A stretch of DNA of 64,000 bases from Terribacillus saccharophilus (lineage in GTDB: Bacteria; Bacillota; Bacilli; Bacillales; Amphibacillaceae): assembly GCA_900110015.1 (NCBI GenBank), contig FOCD01000002.1, positions 806,001 through 870,000 on the forward strand, read 5' to 3'. Of this stretch, positions 1 to 8,675 are shown piece by piece; positions within the stretch are counted from its first letter, which is position 1; each line of letters starts with the position of its first letter. Below the pieces are notes generated by a model. That model was not told where the DNA came from, ran no database searches, and saw only the letters and a program-made list of their open reading frames with translations. The translations under genes were made by a program, and so were the position numbers.

Positions 1-164
1 TTGCGAATTACTACCTTTGATAATCGCAGCCGATCTACTGACTCATTCGTAAAATCTGCTTGCTGCACCTGACACATTTCCAATTCTGGTTCTTCTTCAA
101 AGAAGATATCGTGCATCCTTTTCTCAGGCAATTCCATCGCTATTTTTGGTTTATCAATTTGCAT
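1..164 (-). CDS. pentapeptide-repeat protein, N-terminal part only
   Basis: The minus strand is open from an ATG at 164 to the window edge, giving 54 residues of a gene that continues outside. The start MQIDKPKIAMELPE, then an acidic stretch (FFEEEPELEM) and an alternating pattern (ADFTNESVDRLRLSKVVI) resemble the entry into a right-handed pentapeptide-repeat helix. No standard enzyme motif is visible. Function unknown; pentapeptide-repeat proteins act in several unrelated roles. The assignment rests on a short fragment. Confidence 0.5.
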   Translation of the reverse strand, partial: MQIDKPKIAMELPEKRMHDIFFEEEPELEMCQVQQADFTNESVDRLRLSKVVIR

Positions 165-229
165 GATCTCTATCCTTTACTTTGGATTCATTCCATTTGC
201 TGTCTACAGTCTATCATACGGTGTCAATA

Positions 230-256
230 GAAAAAGCCCGCCTTAAAAGGCGAGCT
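230..256 (-). terminator. terminator of the YhgE/Pip gene
   Basis: On the minus strand an 8-bp stem (AGCTCGCC / GGCGGGCT, one G-T pair) with a 6-base loop is followed by a T run. It starts a few bases past the stop codon at 262. Confidence 0.8.
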
Positions 257-261
257 CTTTA

Positions 262-2268
262 TCAAGCTGCATCAAGCTCATTCTCTTTTTTCGGTCTGTG
301 CTGCAGATGAGATATAATCCATCCAATAACACCGACAACAACTAGATAAATCAACAGATCAACAAGCTGATTATCTAGTACCGACCAGTTACCGAGCGTG
401 ATTGCTTCCTGCAAGCTATGCAAGGAATGTGCCATCGGCAAGTACTGTCCAACAGATGCCAATGCAGACACAGATAACTCACTCGGGAAGGTTCCGCCAC
501 ACGTTGCCAGCTGAACAACTAACAGCACGATGGCCAGTAGTTTCCCTAGGTTCCCGAATAACGTCACGAGCGTTAGAATGATCGTCATAACCGTCATAGA
601 CACGATGATACTGGACAAGAAGAACAAAGGCATACTCTTCACATCAACTTGGAATCCGAACAAGAAGATCAGATCGAGTATAACTGCTTGTACAATTGCC
701 ACAACGTATACCAATGTTAATTTACTGAAGAACTGTACCGTACCGGATACTTGCATATCCTGTCTTCTGCCAAGCGGTAGGATGTTGGCTGCCATCAAAC
801 CACCAACAAACAAAGCAAGTGACAAGAAGTACGGCGCAATGCCGACACCATAGTTTGGTACATCTGACAATTGTTTTTCAGTCAGCTTAACCGGATCAGC
901 GAACATAGTAGTCAGTGCATCACTAGACTGAATGTTACTTGTTTTATCAGCTGCATCCTGCAGGCTGGTCGCAAGCTCACTTGAGCCATCGGACAGCTTA
1001 CTCATACCGTCGTCAAGCTGTGCTGCTCCATCTGAAAGATCATTTGTCCCAGAAGCCAGCTGGTTTGCACCACTCTGCAAGGATCCAAAGCCTTCGGAAT
1101 AATCGTCAAAGCCATTATTCAAATCTGTTGCACCGCTAGCTAATTTGTCTGCTCCGCTAACAGCAGACCCGAGTTTCTCGCTGAATGTATCCATACCATC
1201 CGCTAATTCCTGCTCGCTTCCAGCCAGCTTATCTGCACCTTCACCGAGTTGCTGCTGACCGTCTGCTAATTTAGCAGAAGAGTCCGCCAGTTGATCAGAT
1301 GCAGCTGCTATTTGCTGGAATGTCTTATCATCTTTAAGCTCTGGATGCTCTTTCATATACGATGCAACCAGCTTGCTCAAATCCTCAGATCCAGACGTGA
1401 ATTCTTCCTGGTTATCTGAAAGCTTATCGCTTTGCGCTTTCCAATCAGCCAAGCCGTCTGATATCTTATTTGTATTCGTCTGTAAGGATGATGCTCCTTC
1501 ATCCAATTGACCTAAGCCGCTAGCCAAATCAGATGCACCTGTGTGCAGACTTCCAATACCGTCCGAAAGTTTACCTTCAGCACCTGCCAGCTGATCGGCA
1601 CCGTCCGCTAAGTCGGACGCACCAGTATTCACATCACCAATTCCATTTTGCATATCTTTCATACCACTCTGCTCATCTGTAATACCTTTGTTAAGATCAC
1701 CTGCTCCATCACCAGCATCCTGCAATGCAGCCGCTACTTCATGGAAGCTTGTGAACACACTGTCAGCATAAGATTTCGTAATGCTGCTAGCCAATTTTGT
1801 TTTCATTTCCTCCATCGCAGAAGAACTGATCTGTGCAGCTACAAAGTTTTTCCCTGGATTGACTTCATACGTAAGCTCCGCTTGTTCGGGTTTGTCATCC
1901 ATCAAGGTTGTCACTTTCTCAGAAAAGTCTTTTGGGATGGTCACTTTCATATAATACTTACCATCATCCAGTCCATCTTCTGCCTTCTGGTCTGAAACGA
2001 AATCGAAGTCCAGCGCCTTGCTTTTCTTCAATTCCTTAATAAAATCATCACCTGCGTGCATCTCTTCTCCATCCATGCTGGCGCCATCATCCTGGTTAAC
2101 CACTGCTACTGGTAAATCTTCGATATGGCCATACGGATCCCAGTAGCCACCGAGGAATAACGAAGCGTAAATGACTGGAATAATCAACAAGAAAATAAGT
2201 GCAATTCGCCCGTGCTTATGTTGAAACATTCGCTTTATATCAAAAAAGCCTAATTTTAATCCTTTCAT
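262..2268 (-). CDS. yhgE: YhgE/Pip family membrane protein
   Basis: A 668-residue protein if it starts at the ATG at 2268, which follows GAGGG at good spacing; an upstream in-frame start at 2316 lacks a ribosome site. The N-terminus (MKGLKLGFFDIKRMF) leads into one membrane segment and the signature GGYWDPYG. A long extracellular region of repeated Ala/Asp/Gly/Leu units of the LADGADQLA type (about residues 190-450) follows, then five to six C-terminal membrane segments of ABC-2 type. The family includes the phage infection protein Pip and the larger T7SS component EsaA. The protein probably builds an elongated surface stalk; its substrate is unknown. It is transcribed divergently from a LysR gene. 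Confidence 0.85.
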   Translation of the reverse strand: MKGLKLGFFDIKRMFQHKHGRIALIFLLIIPVIYASLFLGGYWDPYGHIEDLPVAVVNQDDGASMDGEEMHAGDDFIKELKKSKALDFDFVSDQKAEDGLDDGKYYMKVTIPKDFSEKVTTLMDDKPEQAELTYEVNPGKNFVAAQISSSAMEEMKTKLASSITKSYADSVFTSFHEVAAALQDAGDGAGDLNKGITDEQSGMKDMQNGIGDVNTGASDLADGADQLAGAEGKLSDGIGSLHTGASDLASGLGQLDEGASSLQTNTNKISDGLADWKAQSDKLSDNQEEFTSGSEDLSKLVASYMKEHPELKDDKTFQQIAAASDQLADSSAKLADGQQQLGEGADKLAGSEQELADGMDTFSEKLGSAVSGADKLASGATDLNNGFDDYSEGFGSLQSGANQLASGTNDLSDGAAQLDDGMSKLSDGSSELATSLQDAADKTSNIQSSDALTTMFADPVKLTEKQLSDVPNYGVGIAPYFLSLALFVGGLMAANILPLGRRQDMQVSGTVQFFSKLTLVYVVAIVQAVILDLIFLFGFQVDVKSMPLFFLSSIIVSMTVMTIILTLVTLFGNLGKLLAIVLLVVQLATCGGTFPSELSVSALASVGQYLPMAHSLHSLQEAITLGNWSVLDNQLVDLLIYLVVVGVIGWIISHLQHRPKKENELDAA

Positions 2269-2394
2269 AATTTCCCTCACCTTTACTTTGTGAAATATTG
2301 AGCATCTAAATAGCATAACGGCTCTGATGCATAATGTATAATATATATATCATTATAAATAATAGCTTTTAGACTATCCGAAAGAAGGATGAAC

Positions 2395-3318
2395 GTGGAA
2401 TTATTACAGCTGCACTATTTTAAAAAAGTTGCCGAACTAGAGCATATGACACATGCAGCAGATGCATTGAACATCGCACAGCCCTCACTCAGTAAAGCAA
2501 TCAGTCGTTTGGAGGAGGATTTAGGTGTAAAGCTTTTCGAGCGATACAACAGACAAATTAAGTTGAATGAGAACGGCAGGATTTTTCTCCGACGTGTTGA
2601 TGCTGCCCTCCATGAGCTGCAGGAAGCACGGCGGGAGCTGAATGAATTTAATCAAAAAGCAGATCATACTATTCGTCTTTCTGTCACTATCCCCCGTGTA
2701 TTGCCTGACTTAATCAGTGGATTCTTAAGAGACGAACCCCAAGTCCATTTCAAACAATACGTGCAGTCCGTACCATTAATGACGGAAAAGCTGCGCAGCG
2801 GTGAACTAGATTTCTGCATCTCCTCTGTTCCGATACAAGCTGAGGATATCAAGTGGCAGCCGCTCATGACAGAAGAGATACTGTTGATTGCTCCTCCCGG
2901 TCACTGGCTTGAAACAAAAAGCCACGTTTCCCTATATGAGCTTCGTGACGAAGCCTTTGTAAGCATGAATGAGGGCTATGGCATTCGGAATTTAACAGAC
3001 AAGTATTGCCAACTAGCTGGTTTCCAGCCTCATATTGCCTTTGAAGGAGACGAACCTGGAGTTATTGGAGAACTGGTGAACAAGGGGCTTGGTATAGCCT
3101 TCATTCCTTCTGTTTCATTGATCGGAAATAAAACCGCCCACTTACCTGTCATTCGCCTGCAGGATCCTATCTGTGAACGTACCATCGGCTTGGCTTGGTC
3201 TACTAGAAGGTATCTTAGCCCAGTGGCAGAGAGGTTTCAGGGTTTCTTATCTGATTACTTTAAAACCCTAGAGAAAGAATTGCGAAAAACCGCAGCCCTT
3301 TTAAGCAGCGAATTATGA
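2395..3318 (+). CDS. LysR family transcriptional regulator
   Basis: An N-terminal winged helix-turn-helix (about residues 1-60, with HAADALNIAQPSLSKAISRL) is followed by a type 2 periplasmic-binding-protein-like effector domain to about residue 295. I chose the GTG at 2395 because AGAAGG lies six bases upstream and gives the usual LysR opening MELLQLHYF; the ATG at 2389 directly abuts that ribosome site. It is divergent from the YhgE gene with about 125 bases between start codons, so control of that gene and itself is likely but inferred. The ligand is unknown. Confidence 0.88.
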   Translation: MELLQLHYFKKVAELEHMTHAADALNIAQPSLSKAISRLEEDLGVKLFERYNRQIKLNENGRIFLRRVDAALHELQEARRELNEFNQKADHTIRLSVTIPRVLPDLISGFLRDEPQVHFKQYVQSVPLMTEKLRSGELDFCISSVPIQAEDIKWQPLMTEEILLIAPPGHWLETKSHVSLYELRDEAFVSMNEGYGIRNLTDKYCQLAGFQPHIAFEGDEPGVIGELVNKGLGIAFIPSVSLIGNKTAHLPVIRLQDPICERTIGLAWSTRRYLSPVAERFQGFLSDYFKTLEKELRKTAALLSSEL

Positions 3319-3369
3319 GGAAGGTTATTAACATATCATGCAGAATTCTAAAATAAAGGAGGGAATTCA

Positions 3370-3840
3370 ATGGAGAAACGTCAGGAAATATTGCTTAGCC
3401 AAATGAGAACGTATCGTATGGAACTGCTTCAATTAGCTAAAAGCTTCACTGAAGAAGAAGCAGACATTATTCCTCAAGGCTTCCGAAATAATCTCAGATG
3501 GAATCTAGGACATGTTTTTCTGGATCAATATTTATGGATTCAAGCCTTAACCAAAGAAGAAGCCCCCATTCCTAATGGTTTTAAGAATTGGTTCAGTTAC
3601 GGTACCACTCCTACAGATTTTACAGCCAACACTCCGGCTTTCACCCACCTGCTATCCTTGTTACAAGCACAGCCAGGTCAGATTTTCGAAAGGTACGCTG
3701 ATCATATTGATAAAGAGTACCCGGCTATCGATATGGGAATGGAAACTATCGAACAAGTACTTATCAGGACAATTTTTCATGAAGGGATGCACTTGCAAGC
3801 TATATTGGACATAAAAAAGGCTCTGAGCAGGAAAATATAA
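3370..3840 (+). CDS. DinB-like family protein
   Basis: A 156-residue protein with the four-helix-bundle pattern of the DinB/YfiT superfamily. Candidate metal-binding histidines lie in WNLGHVFLDQYLW and in FHEGMHLQAI near the C-terminus, where the superfamily carries its three-histidine site. AGGAGGGAATTCA precedes the ATG. Members include damage-induced proteins and thiol-dependent S-transferases; the specific role here is not known. It sits between the LysR gene and the Rrf2 gene on the same strand, with its own ribosome site. Confidence 0.75.
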   Translation: MEKRQEILLSQMRTYRMELLQLAKSFTEEEADIIPQGFRNNLRWNLGHVFLDQYLWIQALTKEEAPIPNGFKNWFSYGTTPTDFTANTPAFTHLLSLLQAQPGQIFERYADHIDKEYPAIDMGMETIEQVLIRTIFHEGMHLQAILDIKKALSRKI

Positions 3841-3859
3841 GCTGATTCAGTTTTTATAA

Positions 3860-3909
3860 TTGACTATGTAATCATTCAGGTCTATTATAGACTCATCGAA
3901 TCTATAATA
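3860..3909 (+). promoter_or_regulatory. rrf2 promoter with overlapping 9-N9-9 operator
   Basis: A sigma-A type promoter is visible: TTGACT at 3860-3865, a 17-base spacer and TATTAT at 3883-3888. A perfect inverted repeat, TATTATAGA (3883-3891) and TCTATAATA (3901-3909) with nine bases between, has its left arm exactly on the -10 box, as expected for an autorepressed gene. A similar element lies at 4376-4402 before the next gene. Confidence 0.7.
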
Positions 3910-3922
3910 AGGAGTGCGGATA

Positions 3923-4363
3923 ATGAAATACACAAAAGCCACTAACTATGCACTCCATACTATCGCTTATCTGGGATTACTGCCTTCGGGAAAGGCTATC
4001 GGCGTTAAACCTTTGGCCGAAGTACAGAAGGTGTCTCCTACCTATCTTTCCAAAGTATTAACTACTCTTGTCAAAGCTGGTCTGATTGTCTCTGCACCTG
4101 GTGTAAAAGGCGGTTACAGATTAATAAAGAATGTCGAGGACATCACCTTTCTGGATGTAATTCAAGCAGTAGAAGGCTTGAATCCGTTATTCCATTGCAG
4201 CTTGGATAATCATGTCCACGATAAGGAGAATTGCTTTATTCAGCAAACAATGAACGAAGCTGAGAAAAAGATGGAAGAGCATTTGCAATCCCAAACGATA
4301 GCTCTAGTATTGCAAAAAATCGACCAACGCGTTTCGGATTATCTTCAATCTGAAGCAGGTTGA
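3923..4363 (+). CDS. Rrf2 family transcriptional regulator
   Basis: A 146-residue winged-helix protein. The first 85 residues (MKYTKATNYALHTIAYLG, then VSPTYLSKVLTTLVKAGLI and GVKGGYRL) are typical of Rrf2. Two cysteines (HCSLD and NCFIQ, about residues 92 and 105) may form a redox or ligand sensor; the three-cysteine Fe-S pattern of IscR is absent. The ATG at 3923 has AAGGAG eight bases upstream; an in-frame GTG at 3914 overlaps that site and is rejected. The neighbouring flavin reductase is the likely target, and the shared operator suggests this gene also represses itself. Confidence 0.88.
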   Translation: MKYTKATNYALHTIAYLGLLPSGKAIGVKPLAEVQKVSPTYLSKVLTTLVKAGLIVSAPGVKGGYRLIKNVEDITFLDVIQAVEGLNPLFHCSLDNHVHDKENCFIQQTMNEAEKKMEEHLQSQTIALVLQKIDQRVSDYLQSEAG

Positions 4364-4375
4364 TTTTTTTACCAC

Positions 4376-4402
4376 AATTATAGATATAAATAGTCTTTAA
4401 TA
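4376..4402 (+). promoter_or_regulatory. second Rrf2-type operator
   Basis: AATTATAGA (4376-4384), nine bases, then TCTTTAATA (4394-4402). Each arm differs by one base from the arms of the operator at 3883-3909 and the spacer length is identical. It lies between the rrf2 stop and the flavoenzyme ribosome site, where an internal promoter (TTGATT at 4360) could be blocked. Confidence 0.6.
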
Positions 4403-4429
4403 TCCATAAAACGAGGAGGAGTTATTATT

Positions 4430-5332
4430 ATGTTAGATTGCGCTATTATTGGCGGTGGACCTGCAGGCTTGAATGCAGCACTTGTATTAGGAAGAGCAAG
4501 AAGGAATATCGTACTTTTTGACAATGGGAAACCAAGAAACGCAGTAACACAGGAATCGCATGGCTTCATTACAAGAGATGGAGTATCTCCGGCTAAATTT
4601 AGAGAATTGGCACATGAGGATCTGAATAAATATCCATCCATTAAAATAGATAATGTTGAAATTGTAGAAATTAAAAGATCAAGCGGTACTGCTTTTCATT
4701 TAACCACCCGGGAAGGCGCTACATATACCGCTAAAAAAATCATCCTCACTACTGGTCTGAAAGAAACATTACCGACAGTGCCGAATATCCAAGACTATTA
4801 TGGAAAAAGTCTGTTCAGCTGTCCTTATTGTGATGGCTGGGAATTAAGGGATAAGCCTTTAATTGTAATATCCGAAAATAAAAACGCAGTTCATATGGCG
4901 AAAACACTTTCTCAGTGGAGCAAGGATTTGATTGTCTGCACCAATGGACATTCAGTAATTCCAGAAGCAGAGGCTCAGCTGCTTAAAAAGCATGGAATAC
5001 GCATCATTGAAGAGAGTATCAACCAGTTGCACGGTCAAAATGGCAACTTGGAAAAAGTATCTTTCGCAGACGGAACCAAAATTGAAAGATCAGGCGGCAT
5101 CGTTACGACCGAATTAGCACAATCCCATTCCTTTATCGATTCTCTCAACTATGATTGTACGCAAAATGGCGGCATCCTTGTCGACGAGTTGGGCAGGACG
5201 TCCGTCGAAGGTGTTTATGCAGCAGGAGAAGCATCTAATAGCGGTCCATCTCAGCTGATTATAGCCGCAGCACACGGAAGCCGAGCGGCTGCAGGAGTGA
5301 ATAGTGATTTAACCATGGAAGTATTCCAGTAA
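4430..5332 (+). CDS. thioredoxin-reductase-like NAD(P)/FAD oxidoreductase
   Basis: A 300-residue two-dinucleotide-domain flavoprotein. The FAD motif GGGPAG is at residues 8-13 and a redox-active CPYC at 131-134, followed by DGWE. A C-terminal FAD-contact motif (GVYAAGEAS) is present. The usual second nucleotide motif GxGxxG is poorly conserved (VISENKNAVHMA), so the electron donor is uncertain; it could be NADPH or another carrier. GAGGAGG precedes the ATG. Such enzymes are often paired with Rrf2 regulators, and here the pair shares an operator design. Likely role: thiol or disulfide redox chemistry under stress. Confidence 0.85.
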   Translation: MLDCAIIGGGPAGLNAALVLGRARRNIVLFDNGKPRNAVTQESHGFITRDGVSPAKFRELAHEDLNKYPSIKIDNVEIVEIKRSSGTAFHLTTREGATYTAKKIILTTGLKETLPTVPNIQDYYGKSLFSCPYCDGWELRDKPLIVISENKNAVHMAKTLSQWSKDLIVCTNGHSVIPEAEAQLLKKHGIRIIEESINQLHGQNGNLEKVSFADGTKIERSGGIVTTELAQSHSFIDSLNYDCTQNGGILVDELGRTSVEGVYAAGEASNSGPSQLIIAAAHGSRAAAGVNSDLTMEVFQ

Positions 5333-5439
5333 TCTAAAGCCGAACAGCACTGCGACATTGCTTCGATATCCTGCACAAACATGTTCTATGGAAGAATAGA
5401 AAGCCATGATGACCTGGTCAGAGCAATCCCTCCAATAAA

Positions 5440-5477
5440 GAAGGACTCGAGCTTAGTAAAGCTTAAGTCCTTTTTAT
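5440..5477 (+). terminator. terminator after the flavoenzyme
   Basis: AAGGACT and GAGCTT arms pair with AAGCTT and AGTCCTT, followed by TTTTTAT. About 108 bases after the stop codon. Confidence 0.75.
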
Positions 5478-5617
5478 ATTTCCACGATGCTATGTTACAA
5501 ACTTTTTCCTATCTCTACAAAAAATATGTAAATATGTAAGTTTTCTATGTAAAAATAATGGGTAATTTGTCATAATATTAGGTAATATTACTTATCGAGT
5601 ATCTGGAGGCCGACTAC

Positions 5618-6445
5618 ATGAATAGACATTTTACTATTATCATACTTATTTCCCTTCTCCTTGTCGGCTGCAGCCATAATCAGAAAACTGCTTCTGCTAA
5701 CGACTATAGTATACGAGAAACTGAAAACGAACAGGACCACTCTCTTCTATCCGCCTATTTCGCTGCAATGGAGACGTATAAGACAACTATTAAAGAACAA
5801 GATGCTTCCTTTAGCTACGCAGATTATTACACTATCAGAGATAGCTTTAATATTGTCGCTTATGCCGCTGGAAGTGATGCAGTCATTCAATCTCCTGACG
5901 ACATCGTTCCAATAACAGAAATGCTGCGAAAAGACCTAGAAGCTATGACAGAAGAAGATACAAAGGCAGCATCACAATCATTACATACAACTGGCCAACC
6001 CTTATACCAAGCAGCAATCAGCCGAAATCTGCATGAACTTGTAGAGAAGGTCCGTTTTCCCAGTGAAAAGAATAAGCTGCAATCTTTCTTGTCAAATAAT
6101 GAAAACCAATCCAGCAAGCACATGCTCACACAATCAGATATAACAATAAGCTCTATTAAAGAAGATGAATATGCACAGCTTCATCAAGTCGAAAAACTCC
6201 TAGCTACGTATCCTAATCACTTAACAAAATCCGATACAAACAGCATTCTTTTCATTACAAAGAAGCTTCGAGCCTCATTGGACATGCAAGTAAACACCTT
6301 AATCAATTACGCAACAACAAATACCCCTGAAAGTATGGATAAAAAAATCAACACTTTTGTAGGGGATTTTAATAAAGCAGAGCTGAAGCTCGAGGAGTTA
6401 GATGAAGCAATGGAAGCAGAAAAGAAAATACCAAACTCCATTTAA
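5618..6445 (+). CDS. lipoprotein of unknown function
   Basis: A 275-residue protein with a lipoprotein signal peptide (hydrophobic ISLLL, lipobox LVGC, modified cysteine at residue 18). The rest is predicted mostly helical, hydrophilic and acidic with no motif I recognise. TGGAGG precedes the ATG. The upstream region (5478-5617) is AT rich, with three TATGTAA copies and a pair of TAATATTA words two bases apart (5573-5590), perhaps a regulator site. It is monocistronic, lying between two terminator hairpins. I do not recognise the family. Confidence 0.75.
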   Translation: MNRHFTIIILISLLLVGCSHNQKTASANDYSIRETENEQDHSLLSAYFAAMETYKTTIKEQDASFSYADYYTIRDSFNIVAYAAGSDAVIQSPDDIVPITEMLRKDLEAMTEEDTKAASQSLHTTGQPLYQAAISRNLHELVEKVRFPSEKNKLQSFLSNNENQSSKHMLTQSDITISSIKEDEYAQLHQVEKLLATYPNHLTKSDTNSILFITKKLRASLDMQVNTLINYATTNTPESMDKKINTFVGDFNKAELKLEELDEAMEAEKKIPNSI

Positions 6446-6457
6446 GAGTTTGGTATT
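6427..6457 (-). terminator. convergent terminator hairpin
   Basis: A perfect 12-bp stem (AATACCAAACTC / GAGTTTGGTATT) whose loop contains the lipoprotein stop codon. A T-rich run (TTTTCTTTT) follows only on the minus strand, so it best terminates the pyrophosphohydrolase gene. Confidence 0.75.
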
Positions 6458-6485
6458 CTCAGCTCCAGTATATATGGCAGCTATA

Positions 6486-6809
6486 TTATTCATTTACTTC
6501 TATGAGAAAAACTCTGTCTTCAAACCCTCCACGCTCTTCTCGCTTTTGCTGGCGTACAAGTTCTATATCCTTTAAAGCTATTCCCTTTGCTTCCAGCAGC
6601 GCATGCAGTACCTCCAATAAATCAGCTGCTTCTTCTACAACCTCGTTATGTTCCTCTGCTTTTAGGATTTCATTTGCTTCCTCTAACAGCTTTAATTTTA
6701 ATTCTTCTACATATCTATCTTCATCAAGGACTCTAGTCTTAGGGGCTTTTCCTGCTTGTTGAATAATGGTTGGAATACGATCACGCACAAGCTTATTGTA
6801 GGTTGGCAT
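6486..6809 (-). CDS. MazG-like nucleotide pyrophosphohydrolase
   Basis: A 107-residue all-helical protein. It opens with YNKLVRDRIP, a signature of a MazG-like subgroup, and carries the metal-binding EEANEI and EEAADLLEV (ExxE ... ExxD) pattern at about residues 43-68. Such enzymes hydrolyse NTPs or related nucleotides to monophosphates and pyrophosphate, often as house-cleaning of damaged nucleotides. It lies just downstream of the RpiR gene on the same strand with a 21-base gap, so the two may be cotranscribed. Confidence 0.82.
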   Translation of the reverse strand: MPTYNKLVRDRIPTIIQQAGKAPKTRVLDEDRYVEELKLKLLEEANEILKAEEHNEVVEEAADLLEVLHALLEAKGIALKDIELVRQQKREERGGFEDRVFLIEVNE

Positions 6810-6830
6810 ACTTCTTTCCCCTTCCGTATA

Positions 6831-7613
6831 TTAGGACTTCCCTGCGCGAATGGCGTAAGCATCTAGCAGTATTCTCGAAATTACCTGAAGCGGAAGTCTT
6901 GATCTTACCTCATAATCCGGAAAATAGGATGTTTCGGACTTATAACCTGTTAATGTTAATTCAGCTAGCGATGCAAGCGGACTGTTTTTGTTACAAGTCA
7001 AGGCGATCATACTTGTTTCATTTTGCTGACAGCTTTTTGCCGCATCCACTAGTTCTTCGGTATACCCGTTCAGCGAAACAAAAATGACTAAATCCCCTTC
7101 TTCCAGCCTCTTACTTTTCGTCCGAATGATATTTGGATCATCATGCAGCTCCGCATATTTATTCAGCAGCTGCAGTTTTACTTCCATTTCCTTTGCAATC
7201 AGCTCCGAAAAACCTCGTGCAAATAATATAACTCGCTTGCTATGTCGGATTTTTTGTACGGTATCTTCTATTAACCCGCTATTCAGCATTTCGATTGTTC
7301 GCATCACCTCTTGTTCATTCTTTAAGATGGCATCTTTTATTTCTTCATCCACTTGCTCAATAATTGAAAAGTTTGGGTTCTGATCATTCTCATCCTTAAG
7401 CCGAATTTTAAAATCGGTAAACCCGTTATAACCAAGTTTTTTCATTGTACGAACAATGGTAGCCGTGGAAACATTCGCATCCTCACTTAACCGTACAATA
7501 GATAATTTAGGAATTGTATTGAGATTTTCCCGTATATAGCGAATTAAATATAGCTCCGCCTCACTCATTTTTTCTGTATACTGACTGACCCGTGTCAGAA
7601 AAGTTCCGCTCAT
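6831..7613 (-). CDS. MurR/RpiR family sugar-phosphate regulator
   Basis: A 260-residue regulator with an RpiR-type helix-turn-helix at residues 1-80 (NVSTATIVRTMKKLGYNGF) and a C-terminal sugar isomerase (SIS) domain at about 125-250 that binds phosphosugars (LFARGFSELIA, VIFVSLNGYTEEL). It is divergent from the kinase/PTS/aldolase operon and is its probable regulator, with a phosphorylated ketose as likely effector. Two palindromes lie between the genes at 7627-7680. Confidence 0.88.
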   Translation of the reverse strand: MSGTFLTRVSQYTEKMSEAELYLIRYIRENLNTIPKLSIVRLSEDANVSTATIVRTMKKLGYNGFTDFKIRLKDENDQNPNFSIIEQVDEEIKDAILKNEQEVMRTIEMLNSGLIEDTVQKIRHSKRVILFARGFSELIAKEMEVKLQLLNKYAELHDDPNIIRTKSKRLEEGDLVIFVSLNGYTEELVDAAKSCQQNETSMIALTCNKNSPLASLAELTLTGYKSETSYFPDYEVRSRLPLQVISRILLDAYAIRAGKS

Positions 7614-7626
7614 GACAAATCCCCCG

Positions 7627-7680
7627 TGTAAACGTTTACTAATATTGTAGCGAAATCAGCGAATGTTGAAAACATTTACA
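7627..7680. promoter_or_regulatory. paired palindromes in the rpiR-PTS divergent region
   Basis: TGTAAACGTTTACT at 7627-7640 and TGAAAACATTTACA at 7667-7680, with centres 40 bases apart. Each differs by one base from the catabolite-responsive element consensus TGWAANCGNTNWCA. They may bind CcpA, the adjacent RpiR protein, or both. Confidence 0.6.
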
Positions 7681-7736
7681 TCAAAAGGCATGCCATAATT
7701 AATTTGTAAGAAAAACACAGATAGGCAGTGATGCGG

Positions 7737-8675
7737 ATGATTTATACATGCACGATGAATCCAGCGATCGATCTTTTTTCTGAGTTTACCTCTTTTGATC
7801 CTTTCGTCGTAAACAGAAGCATATTCGAAGAGTATCAGCCGAATGGAAAGGCCATCAATATATCATTCATGTTGAAGAAGCTAGGTATTCCCAATATGGC
7901 AACCGGATTCCTAGGCGGTTTTACCGGTGATTTCATTGAAAAAGAGCTCGAAGCTGCCGGAATTGAAACCGCATTCATAAATGTGGATGGTATAACTCGT
8001 ATTAATACTTTCGTCCGTGCAGACAGCATGGAGTATAAAGCAGTAAACAGAGGCCCCGTCATTTCAAAGCAAGCCCAAGAACAACTGCTCGATAAACTAA
8101 GAAAACTAAAAAACGGGGATTGGCTATTCGTTTCAGGCAGCCTTCCGCGCGGCATTGACGATCATATTCATGTCGACATTGCTCGAATTGCCCAACAGCA
8201 AGGAGTCAAGCTGGTACTTGATATCAGCTCTCCAGTGTTACTGGACTGCCTTGCATATGAACCTTACCTTGTTAAACCAAATGATGAGGAGATAGCCAAT
8301 TGGTTCAACCTTTCTGATCATACAAATCGGACAGAATTGCAAAAAGCCGCAGAACAGTTACTGGAGCGCGGTGCTCAGCGTGTCCTCTTATCATGCGGCG
8401 CACAAGGTGCCTTGTACTGTGACAGCACACAGGAGTTAGCTGTAAACGCTCCTTCCGGCAAGATAGTGAACACAGCCTGTGCTGGTGACACGATGCTCGC
8501 TGCATTTGCGGGGAGATTAATGCTGGGAGATTCCGAAGAAGACGCATTGGTTTATGCAGCAGCAGCTGGCTCTTCCACAGCTTTCACATCAGGTTTATCT
8601 GATCTTAGTGATATCCCTTACTTAGCAGGTCAAATCCAATTAAAAAGAAAATGGGGTGTAAAGCATGACGTATAG
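7737..8675 (+). CDS. 1-phosphofructokinase / tagatose-6-phosphate kinase family
   Basis: A 312-residue PfkB-family kinase. The opening MIYTCTMNPAID is typical of FruK/LacC enzymes. The substrate-binding PNGKAINIS is at about residues 39-47, and the catalytic TACAGDT (GAGD variant CAGD, catalytic Asp) near 252. It phosphorylates a sugar phosphate to the bisphosphate. Start is uncertain: GTG 7728, ATG 7731 and ATG 7737 are in frame; I chose 7737 because it gives the family N-terminus. It overlaps the PTS gene by 11 bases. With LacD downstream, tagatose 6-phosphate is a likely substrate, though fructose 1-phosphate cannot be excluded. Confidence 0.87.
   Translation: MIYTCTMNPAIDLFSEFTSFDPFVVNRSIFEEYQPNGKAINISFMLKKLGIPNMATGFLGGFTGDFIEKELEAAGIETAFINVDGITRINTFVRADSMEYKAVNRGPVISKQAQEQLLDKLRKLKNGDWLFVSGSLPRGIDDHIHVDIARIAQQQGVKLVLDISSPVLLDCLAYEPYLVKPNDEEIANWFNLSDHTNRTELQKAAEQLLERGAQRVLLSCGAQGALYCDSTQELAVNAPSGKIVNTACAGDTMLAAFAGRLMLGDSEEDALVYAAAAGSSTAFTSGLSDLSDIPYLAGQIQLKRKWGVKHDV

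Noticed and set aside
950..1720. Repeated units in the YhgE gene that look like a tandem DNA repeat
   Set aside because: They are coding repeats (LADGADQLA-type) with diverged codons, not a CRISPR array or satellite.
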